Assembly: GCA_030066195.1 (NCBI GenBank)
Contig: JASJCB010000035.1
Location: 1-44,970, forward strand
Length of the DNA stretch: 44,970 nt
Origin: Acidobacteriota bacterium
GTDB taxonomy: Bacteria; Acidobacteriota; Holophagae; Acanthopleuribacterales; Acanthopleuribacteraceae
Direction of reading: 5' to 3'
The translations under genes were made by a program, and so were the position numbers. The notes below the pieces were generated by a model that saw only the letters and a program-made list of their open reading frames with translations, made no database searches and was not told the origin of the DNA. Below, one piece after another: positions 8,618-17,400 of the stretch (position 1 is the stretch's first letter; every line of letters starts with the position of its first letter).

Positions 8618-10163
8618 CGAGAAACTGAAAAACCTGATCACCCAAAACGCCTTCTTCTCGGTCGCCTCGCAGGTCTTCTATCTCAGTACCCGGCTGTTCA
8701 TTCCGCCGCTGACGCTGACCATGGTCAGCTTGGAGGAATACGGGATCTGGGCGGCCTGCTTCGTGGTGGTGGCCTATCTGGGTATGGGCGTCTCGGGCAT
8801 TGCACAGACCTATATCCGCTACGTGGGCGTCTACCACGGCAAGGGCGATATCGGCGCAATCAGCCGACTGCTCTCCACCGGGGCAACGCTCTCCAGCCTG
8901 ATCGGCATTGTCGTGGTGGTGGGCATGTGGTTCCTGGTGCCGCTGCTGGTGGACGCCTTCAATGTGCCGGACAACTTGAAGGACATGGCCTTCATCCTGT
9001 TCTACGGCACGATCTGCATCTTTATGGTTGAACTCAGCTGGGGCAGTTTCGCCTATGTGCTGCACGGACTGCAACGCATCGTGGAAGAGAAATGCATCTG
9101 GATCGCGGCCTTCAGTCTGGAGGCGGTGCTCATCGTCAGCTTCCTGTTCTCGGGCATGGGCATCTACAGCCTGCTGTGGGCCTTCGTGCTGCGTTACGTC
9201 TTCTCCATCGGCGCCAATGTTTATTTCTGCTACAAACGCCTGCCGGGCCTGAAGATCCGCCTGAGTCTGGACAAGGACGTGTTGAAGACCATCGTCGGCT
9301 TCGGCGGCATCACGCAAATGATCGGTTTCATGAACATGGCCATGGGCAGTATCGCCCGCGTGTTGGCCGGTTTCTTCCTGAACATCAACGCGGTGGGCAT
9401 CTTCGACCTGGGCCAGAAGTTCCCGCGCATGGCCATCCACATCCCGGCCTCGCTGAGCATGGCGGTCTTTCCGGCCACGGCGCATCTTCAAGGCAGCGCC
9501 CGCCACGAGGAGATCCGCAAACTCTACCTGCGCGGCTCGCGTTATATCAACCTGATGACCGGCGTGATCATGGGCTTCCTGACGGCCTTCTCAGTGTTGG
9601 TCATCGACGCCTGGCTGGGTGAAGGCGAGGGTTACGCGGAGGCGGCGGCGCTCATGGCCATCTACTGTCTGCCCTGGCATTGGCACACCACCACGGGCCC
9701 GGCCACGGCGGTCTTCAAGGGTTCGGGCAAACCCTTGAGGGAGGCGGTCTATCCGCTGGCCCGTTTCGCGTTCACGGCGCTGTTCGTCTCGGCTTCTTAT
9801 GTTATTGCGGGCGGCTGGACCATCATGGGCATCGGCTGGGGCGTGGCGGCGGCCATCCTGTGCAGCACCTTGGTGTACATGCTCTACGCCAACATAAAAC
9901 TGGAGTTGAGCCAATGGCTGTTCCTACGCAAGGTGCTGCTGCCGGGCCTCATCCCCTACGGCATCGCGGCAGCCCTGGCCTATGCGGCGGACCTGATCTA
10001 CCTGACCCAAAACCGCTGGGAAAGAGTCGGTGTCATCGGCGTTGCCGGAATCATCCACACGGCGATTTGCGGCGCACTGATGTACTTCATCATCCTCGAC
10101 GCCGAGGAGCGCAAATACTTCCAAAGCCAGGCCGAACGCCTCCTCAAAAAACTCCGCCGGTAA
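8610..10163 (+). CDS. Wzx-like polysaccharide flippase (MOP superfamily)
   Basis: About 517 residues, highly hydrophobic, with roughly 12-14 membrane helices and short loops, as in Wzx/RfbX transporters. The N-terminus runs MDNEKLKNLITQNAFF, then a first helix with SVASQVFYLSTR. It should move the lipid-linked repeat unit across the inner membrane. I chose the GTG at 8610, which overlaps the glycosyltransferase stop and has a CGGGAG 7 bases upstream. It is the last gene of the operon and converges on the regulator gene across the palindromic element. No Wzy polymerase is recognisable in the window, so this one must be encoded elsewhere or be unusual. Confidence 0.88.
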   Translation: MDNEKLKNLITQNAFFSVASQVFYLSTRLFIPPLTLTMVSLEEYGIWAACFVVVAYLGMGVSGIAQTYIRYVGVYHGKGDIGAISRLLSTGATLSSLIGIVVVVGMWFLVPLLVDAFNVPDNLKDMAFILFYGTICIFMVELSWGSFAYVLHGLQRIVEEKCIWIAAFSLEAVLIVSFLFSGMGIYSLLWAFVLRYVFSIGANVYFCYKRLPGLKIRLSLDKDVLKTIVGFGGITQMIGFMNMAMGSIARVLAGFFLNINAVGIFDLGQKFPRMAIHIPASLSMAVFPATAHLQGSARHEEIRKLYLRGSRYINLMTGVIMGFLTAFSVLVIDAWLGEGEGYAEAAALMAIYCLPWHWHTTTGPATAVFKGSGKPLREAVYPLARFAFTALFVSASYVIAGGWTIMGIGWGVAAAILCSTLVYMLYANIKLELSQWLFLRKVLLPGLIPYGIAAALAYAADLIYLTQNRWERVGVIGVAGIIHTAICGALMYFIILDAEERKYFQSQAERLLKKLRR

Positions 10164-10164
10164 T

Positions 10165-10610
10165 CCTGGGCGCGCACGAATCGCCCTCCGGACGGGGTGA
10201 GGCGAAAACCCCTGGGCGCGCACGCATCCTGCGTGCTTTTCCTTGGGTTGAGTATGTAATTTCGGTTTAATTTTATTGGCTCTTCCGGTTTTTGGGGGGA
10301 TAACGGTGCTAGGAGTCGTTAGCCGGCCCTGTCGAAGGATAAATGGTGGAACGACCATGGTTTAGGGTTCAACCCCTAGCGCATCATACGAATGTCTTGG
10401 CCGCGTAGCTTGCGAAGCGGCCAAGGCATTTCTATGGGGTTCTAGGGGTCGGGTCCCAAAACTTTGGTGGAGCCCCCGCTTGATGTTCAACAGGGGTCAT
10501 GCCCATCCCCCCAAAAACCGGAAGAACCATTTTATTATCCCAAGGTAGCAATCCGCCTCGCCCGGAGGGCGATTCTCGGCTTGCAGGCACGCAGGATGCG
10601 CGCACCCAGG
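10165..10610. repeat. Giant imperfect palindrome (nested inverted repeats, about 446 bp)
   Basis: Several nested arm pairs share a centre near 10387-10410. A perfect 21-bp pair lies at 10281-10301 and 10505-10525. An outer pair, AATCGCCCTCCGG at 10179-10191 with its complement at 10562-10574, is flanked by GCGCGCACGCATCCTG-type repeats (10165-10178, 10211-10236 and, inverted, 10587-10610). An inner pair, ACCCCTAG/CTAGGGGT, lies near 10372-10379 and 10442-10449. At the tip CTTGGCCGC (10396-10404) pairs GCGGCCAAG (10417-10425). It sits between two convergent genes and has no open frame for a transposase. It could be a MITE-like fold-back element or a very large bidirectional RNA hairpin. Confidence 0.8.
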
Positions 10611-10641
10611 GGCTACGCCTTGAACCATTCGATTGGAGTGT

Positions 10642-12120
10642 TTAGTTCCGGCGGCTGCTTAACAACTCTTCCAGCTTGTCCTTGCGTTCCTGGTTCTTCT
10701 GCTCTTTCAGATAGGTTCGCGGTTCGGCCGCGCGTACCTCGCAGTCGGTCAGCGGGCAGCGTTCGCAGGTTTGCCCCAACCGACGCCGGGTAATGACCGG
10801 GTCATTGTGGAATTTGATCGTCTTCTTGAGGGCGTTGTCCACGTTGAAGCCGATGGTGACGCTGCTCAGCAAGTTGGGCTCCAGCGTGCTGCGGTAGGCA
10901 ATGGCGATACAGAAGAACTCGCTGGTATAGTCCAGGAAATCCGAGACCTGGGCGCCGATAATAGGCGCATCGCCGCCGCCGGCTTCCAGGTCGTAGATAA
11001 TGCCCAGGCTCAGCCAACGCCGGCAGAAGTGTTCCTTCAGGCCGATGCCGTTGGGAATGTGCACGCGGGACATGTTCAGTTGTTTGTCCAGGCGTACGCG
11101 TTCGTCGCCCTCGCGTTTGACGAACTTCATGAAGTGGACGCGCCGCGCGCGGAAGAAGCGGGGAATGACCTCGCTGAAGCGGTAGAACAACATTTCAGGC
11201 GTCGTATTGTAACGATTGAGCAGGGACAACACGGCCGTACCGTCCCAGTGGGGCATCTTGAAGAGGGTTTCCAGATCGAGCTTCAAGCGAAGGGTGGGAA
11301 CCAGCAAGGCAGAGGCAAAATAAGAGGCGCGAAAATCATTGTAGACCTCGTCAAAGGTCCCCACTTCCAATGTAGGCGAAGTCGTCCCCCGCTTTGTCGC
11401 GCCCAGCAGTTTGTAACCCAACTCCCTGGCCGCGGCGAATGCCTTCTGCGGCTCGGATAATCGGGGGTTCAGCATCATCAGGGGCCCGGAGCCGACGGCC
11501 GTGCGCAGGTTGGCAAGTTCCGGCGTGTTTTTCAAACCGTGCTCGTCGAAAGCGTAGCCGTAGCGCTCCTGCAAGATGCTGCACAGGAGTTGAAAACTGG
11601 GATTCACATCGTCGGACCACCTCATCTGACGACGGAAACCGGCCACCGCCTTCTCTACGTCCTCGAAGTAGTTATTGTTCATTACCTGATAGCAACGCAG
11701 CGCAGTATAGAAGAAATGTTCCACGCGCATGTCGTAGTTGCGCCCCAACTCGGCCAACATTCTGGCCAGGACGGACATTTTGGTGGGATGTTCGGCCATC
11801 AGATGGAAGAGCTCGCGAGCCGAGGTGCCGAATAGATGAAAAGGAAACTGACGCAAAAGCGGCGCTTCCAAGACATGAGCCAGGGGAATGTGCTCCTTGT
11901 CCATCTCCAGGGAGACCAGATGATCGTAGGTAACGTCCAGGGCATCGGCCAGAGCGACGGTCTTTTCGGGCTTGGGGTACTTCTTGCCTTTCTCGATTTC
12001 GTTGATATAAGAGGGAGAGAGCCCGGACTGCTCCCCCAAAGCCTTCAGCGATATCTTTTTCTTCTCGCGCAGGGCTTTGACCTTAAGGCCGAAAATGACT
12101 TGAATGATCTCCTGGTCCAA
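10642..12120 (-). CDS. XRE-family regulator of the ScfR/RamB (short-chain acyl-responsive) type
   Basis: 492 residues. An XRE helix-turn-helix lies near residues 9-65 (LKALGEQSGLSPSYINEIEK). The middle resembles an IrrE/M78 domain without an HExxH, and the C-terminus has the cysteine cluster CERCPLTDC (Cys452, 455, 460) typical of the short-chain fatty acyl regulator family that includes RamB of Corynebacterium. Those proteins sense acyl-CoA-linked carbon metabolism. I chose the TTG at 12120 because GGAGG lies 5 bases upstream; an ATG at 12168 would add 16 residues that fit the family poorly. It is divergent from the PUFA synthase operon, so control of those genes is a reasonable inference. 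Confidence 0.85.
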   Translation of the reverse strand: MDQEIIQVIFGLKVKALREKKKISLKALGEQSGLSPSYINEIEKGKKYPKPEKTVALADALDVTYDHLVSLEMDKEHIPLAHVLEAPLLRQFPFHLFGTSARELFHLMAEHPTKMSVLARMLAELGRNYDMRVEHFFYTALRCYQVMNNNYFEDVEKAVAGFRRQMRWSDDVNPSFQLLCSILQERYGYAFDEHGLKNTPELANLRTAVGSGPLMMLNPRLSEPQKAFAAARELGYKLLGATKRGTTSPTLEVGTFDEVYNDFRASYFASALLVPTLRLKLDLETLFKMPHWDGTAVLSLLNRYNTTPEMLFYRFSEVIPRFFRARRVHFMKFVKREGDERVRLDKQLNMSRVHIPNGIGLKEHFCRRWLSLGIIYDLEAGGGDAPIIGAQVSDFLDYTSEFFCIAIAYRSTLEPNLLSSVTIGFNVDNALKKTIKFHNDPVITRRRLGQTCERCPLTDCEVRAAEPRTYLKEQKNQERKDKLEELLSSRRN

Positions 12121-12185
12121 CGACGCCTCCCCACACAAATGACGTCCACGAAGCATGCGGCGATGCATTCTAACACGAACAGCGC

Positions 12186-12216
12186 CCTAAGCGCGCACGC
12201 ATCCTGCTTGCAAGCA
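12186..12216. repeat. Dispersed intergenic repeat, copy upstream of the regulator
   Basis: Carries GCGCGCACGCATCCTG followed by CTTGCAAGCA. The same core occurs in the palindrome at 10211-10236 and, inverted, at 10587-10610, and a shorter form at 21345-21375. All copies are outside genes. Confidence 0.6.
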
Positions 12217-12312
12217 TACACGCTTGGGAAGGGTTATGCGCCTCTCTTTATCAGGGTCGGGGAAAAAGTCGACAAACCGACGGATCATGGCCGCCCTGGC
12301 AAAACTGCCGAA

Positions 12313-12640
12313 AAATTACCCGTCACCCCGACCACCCTATCTAAATCCTCTAGCAAATTGCCCGGTGCCCGGGCCGCCCATCTCGATCCATCGAATTACC
12401 ACCCGTTGCCTTGGCCCCTTATCATTTCTCCCCGGCAAATGATCCGGTGCCCCGGCCACCCATACAAATCCGCCGGATAATTGCCCGTCGCCCCGGCCAC
12501 CTCTCCAAATCCGATGGCAAACTAACCGTCGCCCCGGCCACCTCTCCAAATCCGATGGTAAACTGACTGCCGCCCCAGCCCCTATCTATGTTCTCTCGTA
12601 ATTACCCTGGTGCCCGGGCGCCCATCTAATTCCGCCGGAT
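12313..12640. repeat. Minisatellite: eight tandem units of about 41 bp
   Basis: Units begin near 12313, 12355, 12394, 12437, 12479, 12519, 12560 and 12600, with lengths of 39-43 bases. The shared core is an A-rich start, then CCGTCGCCCCGGCCACC, a short pyrimidine stretch, AAATCC and (G/C)ATGG or CCGGAT. Units 5 and 6 are almost identical over their last 33 bases; the others have diverged. The period is not a multiple of three and no long frame runs through it, so it is non-coding. It fills most of the gap between the divergent regulator and pfaD, where a set of repeated binding sites would be placed. Confidence 0.85.
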
Positions 12641-12709
12641 AACAGCGAAAAATCACACCGAACGGTTTACTTTGATCCGCGATTGCCCTGCCCGACCACC
12701 AACACCATC

Positions 12710-12766
12710 TTGACTTTTTCGGCGTCTCGCATCATGATTGGCGTTTCGAGGCTTGATTCACGCCTC
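12710..12766 (+). promoter_or_regulatory. Probable pfa operon promoter with dyad operator
   Basis: TTGACT (12710-12715) and CATGAT (12733-12738) are separated by 17 bases. Just downstream, in the likely start-site region, lies GAGGC (12748-12752), nine bases, then GCCTC (12762-12766), a dyad suited to a dimeric repressor. The divergent ScfR-like regulator is the obvious candidate; this is inference. Confidence 0.5.
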
Positions 12767-12822
12767 TTAGTGCCCATTTATATAAAGGAATTGTTTGGCT
12801 TGGTAGGATCAGGGAGCGCTGT

Positions 12823-14472
12823 ATGACTGGGAGTTATTCACTGCCGCGGGAGAGTCGGCGTGTCTCCGAGGACAACGCGATGGGCTGGTGGCGGCCGGAC
12901 GACGCGCCCGGAAATACAGAGATCTTACTCTCGGCTATCGACACCCCGTTGCTCATGGTATCGCGTAACGGCGCCTTGGCCTTGTATCCCGAAAGCGCCG
13001 GTTCCTGGTGTGAGGAAAACGGCGACAGCTTGCCGGTCCTCGGTCGTATCCCCGCCGTGAATCCGGCCTCCCTTGGCGATGCCTCCTTCTGTGACGATCA
13101 CGGCCTGCGCTACCCCTATGTCTCCGGCGCCATGGCCAACGGCATCGGTTCCGTGGCCATCGCGGTCGCCATGGCCCGCGCCGGCATGCTCGGCTTTTTC
13201 GGCGCGGCGGGCCTGACCCCGAAAGCCGTTGCCCGGGCCATCGAGGATATCCGCGCGCAAGCGGGCGACGCGCCCTTCGGCGTCAACCTCATCCATGCTC
13301 CCAACGAAACCAGTTGGGAAGAGGAAATGGTGGATCTGCTGCTGGACAAAAAGGTCCACCTGGCGGAAGCCTCCGCCTATCTGCGGCTCACCCTGCCCGT
13401 GGTGCGCTACCGCGTCAAGGGCATCCACCAGGACCACCTGGGCCGCATCACGGCGCCCAATCACATCGTCGCAAAGGTTTCCCGTACTGAAGTGGCGCAG
13501 CAGTTCATGTCCCCACCTCCCGAAAAACTGCTCGCCCAACTGGTTAGTCAGGGCGAAATTACCGCCGAGCAGGCCGAACTGGCCCGACATATCCCCATGG
13601 CGCAGGACATCACCGCCGAGGCCGATTCCGGCGGACATACCGATAATCGCCCCGCCATCGCGCTGCTGCCCACCCTCTGCGCCCTCCGCGACCGTCTGGT
13701 CGACCAATACAATTACCGAATGCCCATCCGCGTGGGTCTGGCCGGCGGCATCGCCACGCCCGCATCGGCCGCCGCCGCCTTTGCCATGGGCGCCGCCTAC
13801 ATCTTGTTGGGTTCCGTCCACCAGTCCTGCCGCGAGTCCGGCAGTTCCGACCTGGTGCGCGCCATGCTCGCCGAGGCGGGCCAGGCCGATATCGCCATGG
13901 CCCCGGCCGCGGATATGTTCGAGATGGGCGTCAACCTGCAAGTGTTGAAGCGCGGCACCATGTTCCCCATGCGCGCCGCCAAACTCTACGAATACTACCG
14001 CAACTACCCCCATCTGGAGGCCATTCCCCTCGCCGATCGACAGCAGTTGGAAAAAACCGTGTTCCGCACCACCCTTGACGATGTCTGGAACCAAACCAAA
14101 CGCTTTTTCGCCGAACGCGACCCCCGCCAGATCCAGCGCGCGGAATCCGACCCCAAACACAAGATGGCCCTGGTCTTCCGCTGGTACCTGGGCAAATCGT
14201 CACATTGGGCCAACAGCGGCGACCCGGGCCGCAAGATCGACTATCAGGTTTGGTGCGGGCCCGCCATGGGCGCCTTCAACGAGTGGGTCAAGGGTTCCTT
14301 CCTACAAGGCCCCGAAAACCGCGCCGTCACCACCGTCGCCCAAAACATTCTCTACGGCGCCTGCGTCCTGGCTCGGGTCAATTTCGCCCGCGCCTTTTCC
14401 TTCCCGGTTTCCGCCGAGATGACACGCATCGCCCCAATCGAGCCGCACGCGCTTAAGGAGTTCTTTCGTTGA
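12823..14472 (+). CDS. pfaD: PfaD-type enoyl reductase of a PUFA/secondary-lipid synthase
   Basis: 549 residues. An N-terminal segment (about 1-85) characteristic of PfaD precedes a nitronate monooxygenase/FabK-like TIM barrel that binds FMN. Key motifs are SGAMANGIGSVAIAVAMARAG, GVNLIHAP, SGGHTDNRP with His272 in the catalytic position, and the phosphate-binding VGLAGGIATPASAAAAFAMG. It acts in trans, reducing enoyl-ACP intermediates made by the synthase encoded next. AGGGAG lies 6 bases before the ATG; an internal ATG at 12880 is a weaker choice. Its stop overlaps the TTG start of pfaA. Order pfaD-pfaA-pfaC matches the pfa1-pfa2-pfa3 order known from Sorangium and Aetherobacter. Confidence 0.93.
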   Translation: MTGSYSLPRESRRVSEDNAMGWWRPDDAPGNTEILLSAIDTPLLMVSRNGALALYPESAGSWCEENGDSLPVLGRIPAVNPASLGDASFCDDHGLRYPYVSGAMANGIGSVAIAVAMARAGMLGFFGAAGLTPKAVARAIEDIRAQAGDAPFGVNLIHAPNETSWEEEMVDLLLDKKVHLAEASAYLRLTLPVVRYRVKGIHQDHLGRITAPNHIVAKVSRTEVAQQFMSPPPEKLLAQLVSQGEITAEQAELARHIPMAQDITAEADSGGHTDNRPAIALLPTLCALRDRLVDQYNYRMPIRVGLAGGIATPASAAAAFAMGAAYILLGSVHQSCRESGSSDLVRAMLAEAGQADIAMAPAADMFEMGVNLQVLKRGTMFPMRAAKLYEYYRNYPHLEAIPLADRQQLEKTVFRTTLDDVWNQTKRFFAERDPRQIQRAESDPKHKMALVFRWYLGKSSHWANSGDPGRKIDYQVWCGPAMGAFNEWVKGSFLQGPENRAVTTVAQNILYGACVLARVNFARAFSFPVSAEMTRIAPIEPHALKEFFR

Positions 14473-17400
14473 AGCAGGATCAAAAGGTCAATGAACCGCT
14501 TGCAATCGTCGGCATGGCTTGCCGTTTCCCCAAGGCCGAGGCCCCCCGTCACTACTGGGGTAACATCCTCAACGGGACCGATTGCATCGAGGAGATCCCC
14601 GAGACCCATTGGAACGCCGACGATTATTTCGACAGCGACCCCAAGAAACCGGATATGACCTACGCCCGCCGCGGCGGGTTCCTGGAGAAAACCGAATTCT
14701 ACCCCTTGGAATACGGCCTGCCGCCCAAGGCCATCGAAGCCACCGACACCAGCCAACTCCTAGGCATGGTCGTCGCCCGCGAAGCTCTGGAAGACGCGGG
14801 TTACGGCAAGGGCGGCAAGCATCTTGACCGCGAACGCACCGCCTGCATCCTGGGCGTCACCGGCGCCTTGGAACTGGTGATTCCCCTGGGCGCCCGCTTG
14901 GGCCACCCGATCTGGCGCAAAGCCCTGCGCGAGGCAGGTCTCGACGAGGAGCAAACCGAACAGATCGTCCAAAAAATCGCCGACGGTTACGTGCCCTGGC
15001 AGGAAATGTCGTTTCCCGGCCTGCTGGGCAACGTGGCGGCGGGCCGCATCGCCAACTCGTTGGACCTGGGCGGCACCAACTGCGTGTCAGACGCCGCCTG
15101 CGCGAGCGCCCTGAGCGCCGTCCACCTGGCCGCCCTGGAACTGTGGGCCGGCCGCGCCGACATGGTGCTCACGGGCGGCATCGACACCTTCAATGATATC
15201 TTTATGTACATGTGCTTTTCCAAAACCCCGGCCCTGTCGCCCACCGGGAACTCGCGTCCCTTCGATGCTGCCGGCGACGGCACCATCCTGGGCGAGGGCT
15301 TAGGAATAATCGCCTTGAAACGGCTCAGCGACGCCGAACGCGACGGTGACCGCATCTACTGCGTGCTGCGCGGCCTCGGGTCAAGCAGCGACGGCAAGGG
15401 TAACGCCATCTACGCGCCAAGCGCCAAGGGCCAGATGCGCGCCTTGAAACGCGCCTACAGCACCTCCGGCGTAACGGCCGACACCATCGAACTGGTGGAA
15501 GGTCACGGCACGGGCACCAAGGTGGGCGACGCCATCGAACTGTCGGCGCTCCAAGAGGTGTACCGCGGCCAGGACGCCAAACCGGGCTATACGGCGCTGG
15601 GTTCGGTGAAAAGCCAGATCGGGCATACCAAGGCGGCCGCCGGCATCGCCGGTCTCATGAAGGCGGCGCTGGCCCTGGAGAACAAAGTGCTTCCCCCCAG
15701 CATCAAGGTGGACCAACCGCTCGAAGCCTTGTCCGACCAGGATTCTCCGTTCTACTTCAGCGCGGGCTCCAGACCCTGGATGCCGCGCAAGGAACACAAG
15801 CGCCGCGCGGCTGTGAGCGCCTTCGGTTTCGGCGGCTCCAACTTCCACGCGGTGCTGGAAGAGCACAAGGCCGACAAAGACCATGTCGACTGGGACGGCC
15901 AAGTGCAAATCGCGGCCTTCAGCGCGGACGATCGCACCGGTATCCAAAACCAGGTGCGCGGCTTTGACGGTGATCTCAGTTGGAAGAAACTGAGGATCGC
16001 CTGCGCACGCGGTTTACAGGCTTTCAACCCCAAGGCAGCCTGCCGCCTGCTGTTCGTCCTGGAGCGTGGCAAAACCGATCCATGCCGCATCCGCGACAAC
16101 GCCCTGGCCTTGCTGGGCAAATACGCCGACCGCAAGACATGGTCCTCACCCGAGGGTATCTTCTACGGCGAGGGCGAGGCGCCCGGCAAACTGGGTATTC
16201 TCTTTCCCGGCCAGGGCGCTCAATACGTGGGCATGCTGCGGGATCTGGCCTGCCGGTTCCCGCAAATGCAACGGGTGCTGGCCGATGTGGATCGCGCCTT
16301 CGCCGATACGGAAGATTTCGGTAACGGCGACCGTTTGTCCGACCTCATCTTCCCCCTGCCCGCGTTTGACGAGACAACACGTGAAGAACAGAGCACACGC
16401 CTACGCAGCACCCAGAACGCCCAACCGGCCATCGGCGCGGTCAGCATCGGCGCCCTGAAGGTGCTGAACCATTTCGGTGTCACGCCTCAAGCGGCGGCCG
16501 GCCACAGCTACGGCGAGGTTACCGCGCTCTGCGCCTCTGAACGCTTCGATGCAGAGGCCCTGTACCTGCTCTCCCGCCTGCGCGGCAAGTTGATGGCCGA
16601 GGGTGAAGGCGATCGCGGCGCCATGCTGGCCGTGCGCGCCCCCGTCCCCCGCGTTGAAGAACTGGTTACGGCCAACAAACTGGACCTGGTCCTAGCCAAC
16701 AAGAACGCGCCCGACCAGGTTGTGCTCTCCGGCTCCACCCGCGAAATCGAACGCGCCGCCGGTGTCTTGAAGGAAAACCGCGTCCAGTGTAAGCGCCTGC
16801 CCGTGGCGGCTGCTTTCCACAGTACCCTGGTTGCCCAGGCCAGCGAACCCTTCCGCATGCAATTGCGCGAGGTGGCCTTCCCCAAAAACCAGATTCCCGT
16901 TTACAGCAACACCACCGCACAGCCCTACCCGGAGAACGCCGAGGAAGCCCGCGAACTGCTGGCCACCCAACTCACCAAGCCGGTAGAGTTCGTCAAGGAA
17001 ATCAAGAATATGGTGGACGACGGCGTCTACACCTTCCTGGAAGTAGGCCCGGGCGCCCGCCTGACCGGCCTGGTCAAGTCCATCCTCAAGGACGGGGATT
17101 ATGAAGCCCTGGCCGTGGACGCCTCCTCCGGCAAGCGCAACGGCGCCTATGACCTGGCCAAGGTTCTGGCGCAACTTGTCGCCCTGGGTTATCGGGCCGA
17201 TATTGCCCTCTGGGAAGACAGCAAGCGTGTTACGGAAGCGGCCGATGTCAAACACAAGGGACCGGCGGTGGAAGTGAACGGGGCCAATATGATGAATCCT
17301 GAAACCAAAGAGCGCGCTCAGCGCAAACTACAACCGGTGGTCAAAAAACAAGCGCCCGCTCCGGCGCCCGTGCAAAAGGCCCCGACCCCGCCGGCGCAGG

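Noticed and set aside
10165..10610. Insertion sequence
   Set aside because: Inverted repeats are clear but there is no transposase frame within or next to the element and no obvious target duplication.
12313..12640. CRISPR array
   Set aside because: Units diverge along their whole length with no alternation of exact repeats and unique spacers, and there are no cas genes nearby.
12925..14160. 411-codon - strand frame opposite pfaD
   Set aside because: Gly/His-rich shadow of a conserved gene; no family pattern or ribosome-binding site.
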